A stretch of DNA of 64,000 nt from Eopsaltria australis (taxonomy: Eukaryota > Chordata > Aves > Passeriformes > Petroicidae). This document shows, one piece after another, positions 36,640 to 48,418 of the stretch. The translations under genes and the position numbers were made by a program. Position 1 is the first letter of the stretch. Each line of letters opens with the position of its first letter. Location: contig JAVTVJ010000297.1 in assembly GCA_034509425.1 (NCBI GenBank), positions 868,001 through 932,000 on the forward strand, given 5' to 3'. The notes under the pieces are model-generated. The model searched no databases. It was not told the origin of the DNA and worked only from the letters and a program-made list of their open reading frames with translations.

Positions 36640-36840
36640 GAAAATATTTCTTCATTTAAGTGAGGAAATTTGTTATGCCACCGAGTGGTTATTCATTGTA
36701 TGGATTATCATTCGGAGCTCGAGCAAGATCTTATCTTTTTGATATTTAAATGGAAAGAAAAAATAAATAGCATGTCCTTTCCAAAACAAACAGTTCAAAA
36801 TGACTGGTCAATACCAACTATTAAAAAATCCCAGATAGGC
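36640..36840. promoter_or_regulatory. Candidate conserved non-coding element
   Basis: GGTTATTCATTGTATGGATT, ATCATTCGGAGCTCGAGCAA and GATCTTATCTTTTTGATATT (GATA- and TCF-like cores). Repeat-free and not coding. Unverified. Confidence 0.35.
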
Positions 36841-37559
36841 TCCTTAGCTGGATTCCTACATCATTAAACTCTGAGGGACTTTGGTTGGGGAATTTTGGAC
36901 TAATTAAGTTTAGGAGTGAAGATCCATGGGCTGGGTAAATATGACAAGGTCTGAAGTAAGGACACACTGTCCTGCCAGTGCTGTGATGTGCATTTCCACC
37001 ACATATTTTCAATTCCCAGACATTCATGTCTTCAAATCCGTAGCGTGTGGAACATCAGGTATGAAATAAATTAAACAATGCATTAAAAAATATAAAGTCT
37101 CCTTAAGAAAAAGTTATCACAGAAAAGCCCTTGTTCTATTATTCACATTACCCTTTCTGGTAATAATTTCACCAAATTCTTTCAATTTGGTGCATAGAGA
37201 TATTTTTTTTTAAATTATATTTATATCAATACCCTTCTCTACTAGAGAACTTGCTAAATACCGACTTAGGAATTTGATTGTTACCTCTGTTGTTAGAAAA
37301 GTAAAGATATCTGAAAGTTAATCTATGACCTTCTTAAGCTCAAATATGTCCAAAGCTAAAATAACAGAGAGTACAGAAGAGTTTTGGAGCATTAGGAAAG
37401 TTCATGAATGAAAATGGTTGTCTTCTGCTCATACTTCGCATCCCATGGCAACTGAGCATTTTTGACTGGAGGAAATCTCAATAATTGTGTAAATTAGCAA
37501 ATGCAAGCTACGTGTGAACTGAAGTTGTAGAAAATAAATGCCATGACTTTGCCACAGTC

Positions 37560-38200
37560 TGCTCACAGGCTCATTTTGTGAAGCAGTTTGGCCTTGCCTA
37601 AACCAATTGGAATTCAAGCTACAGCGGGAAACGCACAAATACTTTTCAGGACACACTTTAAGAACAATGTGGGCTATTTTTTTCTTTGGGTATTCAGAAA
37701 TTTCAGCATTCACAAGGCACGAGGATGGGAACAGATGAAGCGTTGGGGAGGCGAACTCCCTCGCTCCATTTTCCAGACTGGTTCCCTTCTTAACCGCGTG
37801 GCAGCCGGGGGATGAACACATTTTCCTGCGGGTTCCCCAGTGCCAGCAGTGGAGCACATTAGTGTCACTTGTGGCTGCAGTGTCCCTGGTGCGGGCACCT
37901 GTCTAATGGGCAGTGGTGGGAGCTGCAGACATCAAACCCCCAAGCTGGAGCCCATCAGGCAGCGAGCGTCGGATGTGTCAACTCCGGCTTCTTCGCGGAA
38001 AATGCTTCTCCTCGTCTCCAGCCCCGTTGCTCCCACTGAGTGTGCATGCCAGCTTTAGTGCCTGCTCCACTTGTTTCAGGTATTTTTGTGTCAACAGTCT
38101 AAAATCTTCTCTTTTTTTTTGCTGACAGTGGTAGGAAATAGTCTTCTTTGACCAGATCCTGAGTCGCTTCCTTCCTGTTCACACAAAACCGGTTGGAAAA
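37560..38200. promoter_or_regulatory. Candidate conserved non-coding element, CpG-enriched middle
   Basis: Includes CCTAAACCAATTGGAATTCA, AACTCCCTCGCTCCATTTTC, CGGGCACCTGTCTAATGGGC (E-box CACCTG beside a TAATGG core) and CAGGCAGCGAGCGTCGGATG. Repeat-free. A 142-codon minus frame across 37429-37857 has no domain. Confidence 0.35.
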
Positions 38201-39269
38201 TCTCCGACTGGAACAAAGAATGCGATATTCAGCTTGCTCCATGCAAAAAAATTAGAGCTGTGAAGATTTTTTTAAATAATCTGACCCATCATTGGTCTCT
38301 AAGGAACAAGAGGAATCCATGTCTTAGAATTTTTAAAGACCTAATAAATAATTTGCCATAACCACAGGGTGCCATGGCAAAATGGAGCTAAGGTAATATT
38401 TAATTTGCTTATTTCCAACATCAAGGGAAGTGTTCTGTTTCTGGTTTATTTCTTATTTTTAAATATATGTTGCTGTTTATTGTGACAAATATTTGAAATC
38501 TCAGTGCTCAGTTCTCAGCAGAGCTTCTTGGTGTGTTTCAGAGCCTCACACAGTTAAAATTATTCCATTAGGCTATTAAAGCACGGAATGTACAACATGC
38601 CATCCACCTCAAGGCATTTCTCTGCTCATTTTTATCTTTTTGGATACCTGTAGCTTCCTTTCTGCACAAACATTTTACTGCGAGCGTTCTCTCGGATCTG
38701 CCAGTTAACTTCCCCTTGAAGCCCGGTGGCCTTCTCTGCTCTGGTGGTCACTCATCTCAGCCCTCTCAGATCTCAGAAGGGGGTGGCAGCACCACACTGA
38801 ATGGAATATCAAGCAAATTCCCATCAAATGGCAGCGTGACCCCCCCAGGTAACAAACAGGAATCAGGTGTGAAACCATTGTGCCCTTCTCTGCGCCAGTC
38901 CCTCGCACAGGTGGCATCAAGGTGCATATTCCAACCTAATTCAGAGCAGCTCGGTGCCATCCCTGGCCAGATCCCTGAGTCAGGGCTCTTAATTAGCAAT
39001 GCAGTGCTAGGTGGGTGATGGGGAAAGGAGAGGGGAAGAAACAGCCGGCAGAGAGGAACTGTTTTATTGATGCCGGTAGTCTGGGCTAAAGCACAGCTCC
39101 TGCTGCATTTCTTCCAGCAGCGCGAGCTGAATCTTTTCCCTCATTTGATACAGTGACCTCTCAAGTGCATCATTGCCCTGAGGGCTGAGGGCAGTCCAGC
39201 AACTGTTAAACCCCTTGGGTTGATAATCTTCTCCCACATTTGCCCTTAACACCAGACATACCACCATTA
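38201..39269. other. Unique non-coding DNA in the repeat-free block
   Basis: High complexity, no transposon or gene recognised. Some parts (38500-38700, 38900-39000 with TCTTAATTAGCAATGC) resemble the neighbouring candidate conserved DNA. Confidence 0.45.
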
Positions 39270-39680
39270 GCTACAGCTCCACTGGTGCTCATTAGAGCCG
39301 ATCAATATAGACTAACATAAAGAATGCTGCTGCGCCTTCTGTTATTTTTCAGTTACTGCAAATTTACAGACTTTTCACCTACAATACGAGGCTTTGCTGC
39401 TGTGCTATGTAAAAAAGAGGATTTGAGACTTAAAAAAAAACCAAACCAAACCAGCAGTTTTTATTAGATGCCTAAATATTATTTATCCTGCTGCTGAAAA
39501 TACCTCGTTACTAGAGAGCGGACGGGAGATGTTCTGGACAAAATTCTCTTTGGATTAAGTTGCCGTAAAATCACAACTTTTATAAATCACGGCAGCTGGA
39601 CTGGTAAACAAAACCAGGCACATTTTAATATGAGAGTTTGAGCCTGCAAAACTTTCATGAACTTGGGCTGATATTGTTAA
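39270..39680. promoter_or_regulatory. Candidate conserved non-coding element
   Basis: GAGCCGATCAATATAGACTA, TACCTCGTTACTAGAGAGCG, TTTTATAAATCACGGCAGCT and AACTTTCATGAACTTGGGCT. Dense, non-repetitive, with GATCAAT and TAAATCA cores. A short AAACC repeat (ACCAAACCAAACCAGC, about 39440) interrupts it. Confidence 0.4.
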
Positions 39681-40699
39681 GCCCACAGGCCACGTCCGTG
39701 CTCTGTGCAGGTGGACAGGGATTGTGTGGCCAGTTGAAGGTCTATATGTTGAAGGCACATATGTAGAGTGGCTCCAGCACTGCAGAGTCCCACCAGCAGG
39801 TGTTGCCAAAGATCATAGCAAGAACGGCAACAATTAACAAATATATAATTCTTTTCCCACATTTTAACCCAAAGAGTCTTGCACTGATTGTGATAGGAAA
39901 CAGCAAACAAACCAAATCTACAAAAAAGGGCACAAAGACCACCTAACATCTATCAGAAATAATACACAAGTGTTCAATTCACTGTGAATAACAAATATTT
40001 TCAGTTTTTGTTTGCATTTGGCAAAAGAGAGATCAAAAAGCTTCATTGGATTTGCCAAATGGTGACGCCATGAAAATATGAAAGTTGGGATTTCTCCTGC
40101 TTTGTTTTAGTCCTTCTGATCATTCAAACTTGATAGTTCTGCTTGGGATATAAAGCAAAGAAAATACAGCCTCCCACCAACTTCAGGAAATTATTCATAA
40201 CATAGAAAACAACAATTTTATTCAGTGTAAAGACAAGTATCCCTTATCATGGATAAACCCAGCCAGCCCAAGTAGTCGGATGGTTAAATGGGTAGAGGGA
40301 ACGTTAAAACTTTTGGCAGCACTTTGAATTCCAGTGGATCAAGGATCAAAAAACCTCATCCATACCAAGTCTTTCCATATTCCTAGGACTTAAGGCCTCC
40401 TATACCTTACTCAAAATGGTGCCTTAAAGAGTTCAACATCAACTGCTGAATGCAAAGGAATTCTGAGCTCTCTATTTGAGCTGAAAAAGCAATAAATGCT
40501 GAACTTTACCTGTTTTCTTCACTTACATCCTTCAACAGCTTAACTTTTGCCATAGTTCTCCAGCGTTTGAGTTGATTAAACACTTCTGTTGAACGACTTA
40601 TTTAGTCAGGACCTTTGTGAAGAGCTGGAAGGGTACGAGGATTTCACTTGTGGAACGAGGGATTTCTCAAAGTCCATTAAAGCACCTTTACTTGGAGAA
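39681..40699. other. Unique AT-rich non-coding DNA
   Basis: No repeat or gene recognised. Confidence 0.5.
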
Positions 40700-41070
40700 T
40701 GACACAACTTCTCCAGATGCCTCCTCGGCTTTAGTGGACCTATTTGCATCTTAGGTATTACTTAGTTTGAGTAATGTGGTAGGAGCGAGCCCTTGATGAG
40801 AGGCTGATTAATGAAATCCGTTCTGCTGGCTGAACATAATGGAAAATGTGATTCTGTTGGCTTCTAAGGGCTGAAATTCATCTCCATGCAAACGACACCC
40901 ATTTTATGGATGTCATAAGGCTCCTACTATCCTTCTGCTTAGATGGGGATTTCATCTGGTGAATGGAAGGGTGGTTGTTACATCCATTAACGTCGCTAAA
41001 ATGTACCCAGTAAACCCATTGCTTATGACTTTGCCTCAAGTTTGAATCTTCCCTTTCAGGAAGAACTTGG
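40700..41070. promoter_or_regulatory. Candidate conserved non-coding element
   Basis: Contains TGGACCTATTTGCATCTTAG (octamer-like ATTTGCAT), AGGCTGATTAATGAAATCCG, CATCTCCATGCAAACGACAC (ATGCAAA, inverse octamer), GTTACATCCATTAACGTCGC and GCTTATGACTTTGCCTCAAG. Two POU/octamer-type sites about 140 bp apart are a specific feature. Repeat-free. Confidence 0.5.
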
Positions 41071-41298
41071 GTAGACTTGAGGAAAAAGTAATCAGCGAAT
41101 GAAACCTAAAAAAGGACCTATAAACTTTTTGTAACAGCACAGTATTTAGAAAAAAAAAATCCCCAAATAACTTGGTTTTTAAACTTTTAGTGAAAGAAAA
41201 GTGGCAAAATCTCTTGATGTATAACTTGATCAGTTAAATCATGGCAGGTAAGTTCTAATTTGTATCTTTCTTGCTCGGCCTGCTGTTGTCAGTGCTCC

Positions 41299-41652
41299 TT
41301 ATTCATACTCTGCTAAATTAACGGGCTGCACTATCCCAGCTCTCCTGTTTATTTCCCTGTAAATCTTATCCTTAAACTTCTGGTCAATCGGTTTTGAGTT
41401 TCTAACTTCTCCCATGATGAGGACAGAAAAGAGCCGTATTTTCCGAAGTTTTTTTGTGAATTGCCTCCAACTTTTCCAGCATTCACTTTTCCAGGCATGG
41501 GATCCAGGGGGGAGCAGATTTCTCAGCACTGGGTTCACAAATCTGGCTGACAGCAGCAATAACTCCTCTGGATAACCCATAATTTTCAATAACATCACAA
41601 CACGGAACCAAGAGCCACTGTCCAATTGAGAGTAATATATTGGATGTTTGGA
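41299..41652 (-). other. Unexplained open reading frame, 117 codons, status unknown
   Basis: The minus frame is open from just after a TGA (41653-41655) to TAA near 41299. It has no ATG at its left limit; the first in-frame ATG lies about a dozen codons in. The predicted peptide has a hydrophobic N-terminal half, then a Trp/Lys/Arg-rich stretch (WRQFTKKLRKIRLFSVL) and a charged C-terminus (KFKDKIYREINRRAGIVQPV). Composition is more protein-like than other chance frames here, but I recognise no family, splice acceptor or promoter. It sits inside the repeat-free block, so a conserved element with a chance frame is an equally good reading. Confidence 0.2.
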
Positions 41653-41749
41653 TCAACAGGGAGAGGTTTTTAGGAATTTTCTCTTGTCAGAGCTGGATAT
41701 ATATATTCCAAACCTTAAATATTGACCAAATTGGCACTTCAAGCAACAA

Positions 41750-42260
41750 TGTCTTTGGTTGTAAATTAGCTGGTTTTAATGGTCTGCAGCAAGGCTTTCA
41801 ATATCCTCTTTAGTGCCAAGTTTGAATGATGGAACTCGCTATATGTGCTGACACTTTTTATTCTTAAACACCTAACGTGCAATCCGCTCCCGGGAGTTTT
41901 AAAGGGTAAGATAAAATGTCAAAATTGTTCAAAAGTATCATGTATATTTTTTACTCAGAAAGTTACATACTCAAAACTCTAATCAGTCCACCTGGATTTA
42001 TGAAATCCCTTGTTATTGTAGCGGTGTGAAAACTGGACTAGAGATAAAGAAAATGGTATTTTTATAGAATGGTCCTTGGAGATGGGGCTGCTCCTCTGTT
42101 GTCAATGTAGGCCAAAGTGCCAGTGGGAAGTGCAGTACATGACCTTAGTCAATTAGCAGGGTCTCCTTAATCTCTTGGGATTACTTTGATCTGCAATATC
42201 AAGTCTAACACCTTAATGAAATTTTACAGATAGTCACAGAAGACATCCATGTAGTGAAAA
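41750..42260. promoter_or_regulatory. Candidate conserved non-coding element
   Basis: GTGCAATCCGCTCCCGGGAG, TTGTTATTGTAGCGGTGTGA (SOX-like TTATTGT), CTTAGTCAATTAGCAGGGTC (NK/homeodomain CAATTAG) and GATTACTTTGATCTGCAATA (TCF-like CTTTGATC). No repeats. This looks the most enhancer-like of the block, by motif texture only. Confidence 0.5.
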
Positions 42261-42357
42261 AACAATTTCATTTTATACCTAAACTCCTAACACATGCTTA
42301 ATAAATCCCCAGAAGGGAAATAATAACTATAACCATATTCAACATAAATTTCTCTTC

Positions 42358-42373
42358 TTTTTTTTTTTTTTTT
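42358..42373. repeat. Poly(T) run of 16
   Basis: Sixteen consecutive T followed by CACACTGTG. No retroposed gene body is attached on either side. Confidence 0.95.
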
Positions 42374-43776
42374 CACACTGTGTTTATGGCTGAGAAAAAC
42401 AAGATTATAATAGACAGGACTTTGCTTGTGAAAACAGGGAACAGATCAAGCTGCTGATTCACATTTTTCTTGTGGAAAACATGTTCTTTGTTGTTGTTAC
42501 ATTTTAAATCTCCTGAAATAAGGGTGGTGTGCTAAATCTTAATTGTATTTTTTCGTATGCGTGAATGTATTTCTGACTTATTCACAGATATATGAGATTT
42601 CAGATATATTAAAATATATGACATTTCCGTAGCATAGCACTGTCCTGATTTGTGGTGGAAAATGTGATTCAACTGTACTTGTTTTGAAATTTATGCTCAC
42701 TCAAATCTTTTCACTGGTCTGAACGGTTTTGGTGGAGTTAATTGGACAACCTGGCCCAATTTTGATATAATTATTAAGCAATCGTGTGACAAACGATTTT
42801 TTGATTATGTGTTGGTTTTGTTTCTTTTTGTCTTCTCTGCTTGCTCAGACCATTTCACCTGCAGGTCTGTCAGGACTCAGCTTGCAGATACACAGAAATG
42901 CTGTAATAGGAATTTTATTTTCTGGGAAAAAGCTCCAGGATTCCCTGCCCAGAGGTGAAAATGCTGCATGATTCCCACTGTCTTGAGAAGGGAGGGAGCA
43001 AAGGATGGGGTTTAATTAGGCCACAGCTTTATTAACTGAATTTATCCTGGAATGATGCAGTGATAACTCACTGTGGTCACTTCTTTCCTCCCTGGTGGTT
43101 TGTGCCACCACCAACCCCACCCTTCTGGGAGTGAGTGGAGAATCCCAGGGTTTGATTTTCTCCTTTCTGCTGCTCCTTGCCTTTTCCAGCCATGAAGACC
43201 CAGCAGGTTCCTCTCTGCTGCCTTCAGAGCATCCTGCAGATCTGGGGAGAAGGTCCTGCCTCCACCCTCGCCTCCAGCTTCCTTGCAAAATCCCAAACAG
43301 TCTCCAGCTGGGAATTACGTGATCATTTTGGATACCTGGTGGTGAAAAAGCAGAGAAGAAACAGCTCCCACTGCTGTGAGACAGCTTGGCTGTGATTTTG
43401 TGGGGTACCCAGAGGTGCTGTGGGGGCAGTGGGGTGGTGGTGGCAGCTCTGCTCTGCTCTTGGCAGTGCCAGCCCAAAAGGGAAAGGTTTTGGGCAGAAG
43501 AGGGAGGCTTTCTACACCCCTGAGTAAGCAGGAACCCACTGGAGCTGATTGGATGCTTCCTGTGAGGAAAACAAAGTGGATGTGGAACCATTCCTGCTGT
43601 AACCACAACTTGAAAATCCCAGCATTTCATTCTCTGCTGTTGGTGCTCCCAGGGCAATCCCTCTGTTTAGCCAAGGCATTTCACCAAGATCACCATTTTT
43701 CCTTGGGATCTGACCTGAAGAAAAATTTAGGCCAGGATGAGGGCTCCAGGATTCACCACAGCTGCTCAAGAATTCA
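42374..43776. other. Unique non-coding DNA
   Basis: Right edge of the repeat-free block. A 213-codon minus frame (43016-43657) overlaps a 138-codon + frame; it is Ser/Arg/Pro/His-rich without a domain and is judged spurious. Confidence 0.5.
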
Positions 43777-43915
43777 CATAATCATGGAATAATGGAATCT
43801 GAGACTGGTTTGAGTTGGGAGGGACCTTAAAGCTCACCTGTCATGGGCAGGGAACTTTCCACTAGACCAGGTCTCTCCAAAACCCATCCAACCTGGCCTT
43901 GGACACAACACGTTT
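43777..43915 (-). mobile_element. CR1 3' fragment
   Basis: ACTGGTTTGAGTTGGGAGGG, ACCTTAAAGCTCACCTGTCA, TCCACTAGACCAGGTCTCTC and ACCTGGCCTTGGACACAACA on +. A short internal deletion removes the usual CATTCCAACCCC part. Confidence 0.94.
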
Positions 43916-44608
43916 CTCCTGATGCCTAACATATCTATCCAAAATTCACTATGATTAGAGGAACCAGAGATGCTCAAGAGAGGTCTCTTATAAATTGCTT
44001 TTTGCAGTCAAATTAAATTTTGTTGATGAGTGTTTTTGGTCTGCACCAGCTCTGATTTTCAGATTTATTCCTTGTTTTGCCCCTTGTCTTCCTATGGCCA
44101 AACAACAAAACTGAATCAGCTCTCCCTGCAGGCCCCACGAGTGAGATTTCAGTGTGCACAATTCAAGGGACAATCCCCACACCATTCCCTGGGTTTTAAT
44201 GCATTCAGTTAAGTGCAAAAACCTCTTGAAATGGAGGAAGGATATAAAACTTGACTCTGTACTCATTGCCCCAGTTAACACATGACAAATACTTGCAGTG
44301 GTTCCGCTGTGCTCTCCTCTGGAATCTGCTCCACGCAGCCATAAAACGGCTTCCACGAGGCAGAGCAGGCACCAGCTTTGTCTTCACACCCATCTGTTGC
44401 ATTTTTTAAAGGTAAAAAATAAAGTCTGAATTTTTAAAACCTCAATTTTAATAATGCATGAAAAAGCGGAGCGGCTCCTGCTTCATTTCCATCCAGGTCT
44501 CATCTTGCATCTCTGTCGCCACTGCCAAATATTCCCAAAGTACTTTGTGTCCCCTCTGTCATTCCAGCTGCAGGGATGTGCTCCTGGAGACCAAGGTGAG
44601 CAGTGCCA
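43916..44608. other. Unique non-coding DNA
   Basis: No recognised gene or repeat. Confidence 0.5.
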
Positions 44609-44762
44609 AATCCTGGAATCAATCTCAGAATTCTGGCTTGGGTTGGAAGGGGCCTTAAAAACCATCTCATTCCACCCCTGCCATGGGCAGGGACACCTTC
44701 CACTATCCCAGGGTTCTCCAAACCCTGCCCAACCTGGCCTTGGACACTGCCAGGGATGGGGG
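44609..44762 (-). mobile_element. CR1 3' fragment
   Basis: CTTGGGTTGGAAGGGGCCTT, CATTCCACCCCTGCCATGGG, CAGGGACACCTTCCACTATC and TTGGACACTGCCAGGGATGG on +. Confidence 0.95.
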
Positions 44763-46183
44763 AAACCTTTTTTAGTCTTCATTTTTCACAGTTATCCCTG
44801 AAGAAAACCTCTAAGAGGAATCCTCATCAAAATCTGGATTTGAAACAAGCGTGTGAAAAAGCAAAGAGTGATTATCTCAGTCAGAATTTTATTTTTAGCT
44901 AATTTAGTGATTATTGCTTGAAAATTTTAATTGTTTTAACCAGTCCTTTCTTGTGTAATTAAGTGATTCATAAATCTATCTTATTAATATTATTTGCTTC
45001 GTATTTCTAGGCTTCAAATGAGTATTTAACCACATGTGAGGTTTCACCAGCTTAAAGGCTGAGGAGGCTCTTCCTCAGGATCTTTACATTTGAACGAGGA
45101 GTGAAGGGAAAGGCTGGAAACAACACCATGCCTGTTTTACCAGCAGAGAATTTAGTGTTTTAAAGATGAATTTAGGTTAAAAAAAAAATTAACCCAGACA
45201 TTTGAACCCCCTGTTCACAGTTTTAACCTTAAGATATCATTTGAGAAGTGATTTTGCTGATACAGATAAATAAAAACAAGGTTTTCCCCCTGCCCAGAGA
45301 GCTGCTGGAGCTTTATTTCCTCTTGCAGGGTACGTGATGAGACCCAGATGGGAGAAGGCAAAACTCTCCTTAATGACAGCTGATGTTTTCCTGGATGGAG
45401 CCAAATTGGGGCAGACAGCAAAGATCCTTATCTTAGCATGGGAAGCCTGACAGCAGAATATTTCTCTTGATTTCAGGATTATTTTGTTATGGACTCCAAA
45501 ACCACACTCCAAAAATAACTCAGCCTCATGTGTTTGCTGATGTCTGTGTGCTCCTCCACCCTCCTCGCACAGGTGAGTCCCAAATGCATTTTTAATTTAA
45601 AACTGTCTCATATAACAATGAGAAAGCTTTCAAATCTAAATATGTGACATCGTTGCATATAGGATTTAAAAAAAAAAATCTATATTCATTGTGGAGGGGG
45701 GAAAAAAATGGAAAATATTACAAAAGACCAAAAGCTCTAGGGTTCAAGCTAATTTTTCATCTTTTCCATGGGGAAAAACACTGGTAAATGTTAAGAAACA
45801 CCCTTCAAGAACCTTTAATTTGTTTTTCACTCTCTGAGATATAGATTTTCTCCTTCCCATTTAAGTAAAAAAAAAAAATTTCCTGTGGGTTTTTAGAGTC
45901 ATTTGAGAAAATATATATATATTTGTATATTATTGCATGCTTTCTAGCATAGCTTTGATTATGCTGTCAGAGCAGACTAAGCACAATTTGAGTTGTAGCC
46001 AGGTCCACTCATTTTTTTCTTATCTACTGAGGAGGATTTTCCTGTAGATCCCACAAATCACTTGCAGGATCAGCTCCTCACTCCAAAATCTGGCTTTCAT
46101 TGGTCAGTGGTAAATGGATTGGGATGGCCCAGGATGTTACCATAAATATCCATTTTTTGAAGTTATTGGCAAGGGGATTAGGT
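44763..46183. other. Unique AT-rich non-coding DNA
   Basis: Short ATATATATAT at about 45912; A-runs near 45668 and 45869. No gene recognised. Confidence 0.5.
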
Positions 46184-46344
46184 AATTTAATTTTTATTTT
46201 TATTTTTATTTTTATTTTTATTTTTATTTTTATTTTTATTTTTATTTTTATTTTTATTTGTATTTGTATTTGTATTTGTATTTGTATTTGTATTTTTCTT
46301 TATTTTTATTTTTATTTGTATTTGTATTTGTATTTTTATTTTAC
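46184..46344. repeat. Compound hexanucleotide microsatellite (ATTTTT)n / (ATTTGT)n
   Basis: About twelve ATTTTT units, then about six ATTTGT units, a CTTT interruption, further ATTTTT units, three or so ATTTGT units and a final ATTTTT. The same T-to-G variant has spread as blocks, giving Phe-Ile then Cys-Ile peptides in one frame, which are not real. Confidence 0.97.
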
Positions 46345-48264
46345 CCTGTGATGTTGCACTTCTTCGATTGAGTTTTCTGCTGTTGAGTTCAAGCAGACAA
46401 AAATGGATCCAGCCCCGTTTATCAGCAAAATGCAGGAAAAAAACATTGGAATTGGAGCTTTAGCCTGTGTTTTTGTGTGGTCCTAGATTAATAAAAATCT
46501 AAATATGCTTTTACAGGTACACAAATATATATTTATAATGCCCATAAAAACATATAAATATGCATGTGATTTTATGTGTCTGCATAAGCTCCCTGTAATG
46601 AGGGATTTTATTAAAAATACTGGGGATTTAGGTAAATTTTAATACTTTGCCTTTACTAAACTGATCGTTTCAAAGTCATTAATTAAATTTATTAATATAA
46701 ATTAATCAAATGTATGTTCAGAAAGGTAGAAGTCTTGGCCTCCACATTGAGAAGTTCCACTTGGATGTTTGGAAGTTGGCTTGGCTTTGTTTTTTTGGAC
46801 TTACCCACGCAAGTATTGAAGGTGTGTGAGAAAAATCAGCTTTACATTTATTATTCCGTGCTTTAAACTCTGAGCATGACATGACAAAGCCAGGCCTGGA
46901 TAATTTTCCTTTCATTTTCTTTGATGCATTTTTTAGATAGCTGGGATTTGAGTTGGGAGAGTCATTTTTATAAATGCTCATTATAATTTTTATAGAGATT
47001 ATTTTGGAAGGGTTTTAAAAGTACAGGGAAAAAACCCTCAACCAAGAACTTTGTCTTCAAGCCTGAAATGATGCCATCAGTGAAGTCAGTGGCAAAACTA
47101 TGGATGTCAAGAGCTGTAGGATTTGACCTCTGGGCTTTGGAGCTGAGTTGGCAAGAAAGAATAAATAAATCCTGCAAAATGATATATGAACTTTACAATC
47201 TGTGCCTCATGTCTTAGGCAGGCTATACAATAAAATATCCTAAAAATCGAGTCCTGGCTTTTTCTACCGAGCTAATTTGTAGTCAAGACAGCTTAGTTCA
47301 TGTTCGTGAACATGCTGAATAAGCTGAGAGGTAAAAAATTATCAGCAGTGTGTATTTTAAGGAGTTGGACCAAACCCTTTCAATGTCAAACTGCACTGGA
47401 TCAAACCCCAAAATACTCATCAATTAAAACCCAGGTTTCTTCCAAAATTTGGCCTTGTTTTGCTTTCTGCATGGGGTTTGGGTAACACCAAATTTGTACC
47501 TTTCAGAAGATCTTTGAGAATGCATCATTTGGTTTTATTATCAAAAATAATCCCTAAAAAAAATATTTTCTTCTCTGTGCCCACAGAAAAATTAACAAGT
47601 TTTTCTTGATGAAAACCAAAGACAGAATGTAGAAAAAATTGAGGCTTGGCTGAAAAAATTCAGTGAGTGACAAGGGGTGATAATGCCCCAAACCATTGCA
47701 AACCATCCCTGCATCCTCCCCTCTAAAGAATCTTGTTAGAATCGATCCTGTCCATCCGAGGCCGTTTGTGGAAACCCTTTTCCCAAGCAGCTGTTTCATC
47801 TTGTTTATCCTGAGCCTCCCTGGGTGGGAGTGTTTGTGGAAGGCTGGCTCCCAGCTCTCTTCCCATGTTTAATTCCCTGCTGGCAGGTGTTAGAAGCTCT
47901 CCTGTCCTCGCTCTTCTCTCCAATTTTGTGTATTCTGGTCAGAGGAGCTGTCTGCTAACGGGGCAGCGAGGGACCAACCCCAACCACGTCTGGAGGGCTC
48001 ATTTTGCCATGGCTGAATTCCAGCAGCATTCCCAAGGAGGTCGCTGTGGGAGCAGCTCTGTGTGTGGTTCATCTGCTGTGCTCCTCCTTTATGTACTCAA
48101 CAACAAAACATGGAAGGTTTGGATCCAGCTTGGAAAAAGTGATTGGGAGTGGGAAAAAAATAAGGGCTGATGTTGGGTTAACCCCCAAATTACTGCAGAG
48201 GAAAAAGTGGCAAAAGCTGCATCCCTTGGATAGCGAAATGGATATGCTGGAGAGCCCCTGGAAT
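46345..48264. other. Unique non-coding DNA
   Basis: AT-rich to 47.6 kb, then more GC-rich. No recognised gene, RNA or transposon. Confidence 0.5.
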
Positions 48265-48305
48265 TATCCCAGAATCCTGGAATGGGTTGGGTTGGAAGCC
48301 TCTGA
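48265..48305 (-). mobile_element. CR1 3' tip, about 40 bp
   Basis: CCAGAATCCTGGAATGGGTT then GGGTTGGAAGCCTCTGAGG on +. Only the terminal part remains, about 115 bp left of a longer copy in the same orientation. Confidence 0.75.
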
Positions 48306-48418
48306 GGCAGAACAAACGCTGGCACCAGAGACTGGAGTGAAGGAGAGGGAATTGCTGCCCTCAGGAAAACAGGAGCAGCCTTTGAATGTCCTGCAGTTTG
48401 CAGCACAGCAAGAGCAGG

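Noticed and set aside
42358..42373. Poly(T) run as the tail of a processed pseudogene on the minus strand
   Set aside because: No retroposed gene body or target-site duplication is recognisable beside it.
43016..43657. 213-codon minus open frame
   Set aside because: Ser/Pro/Arg/His-rich low-information composition, overlaps long frames on the other strand, no domain, promoter or splice context.
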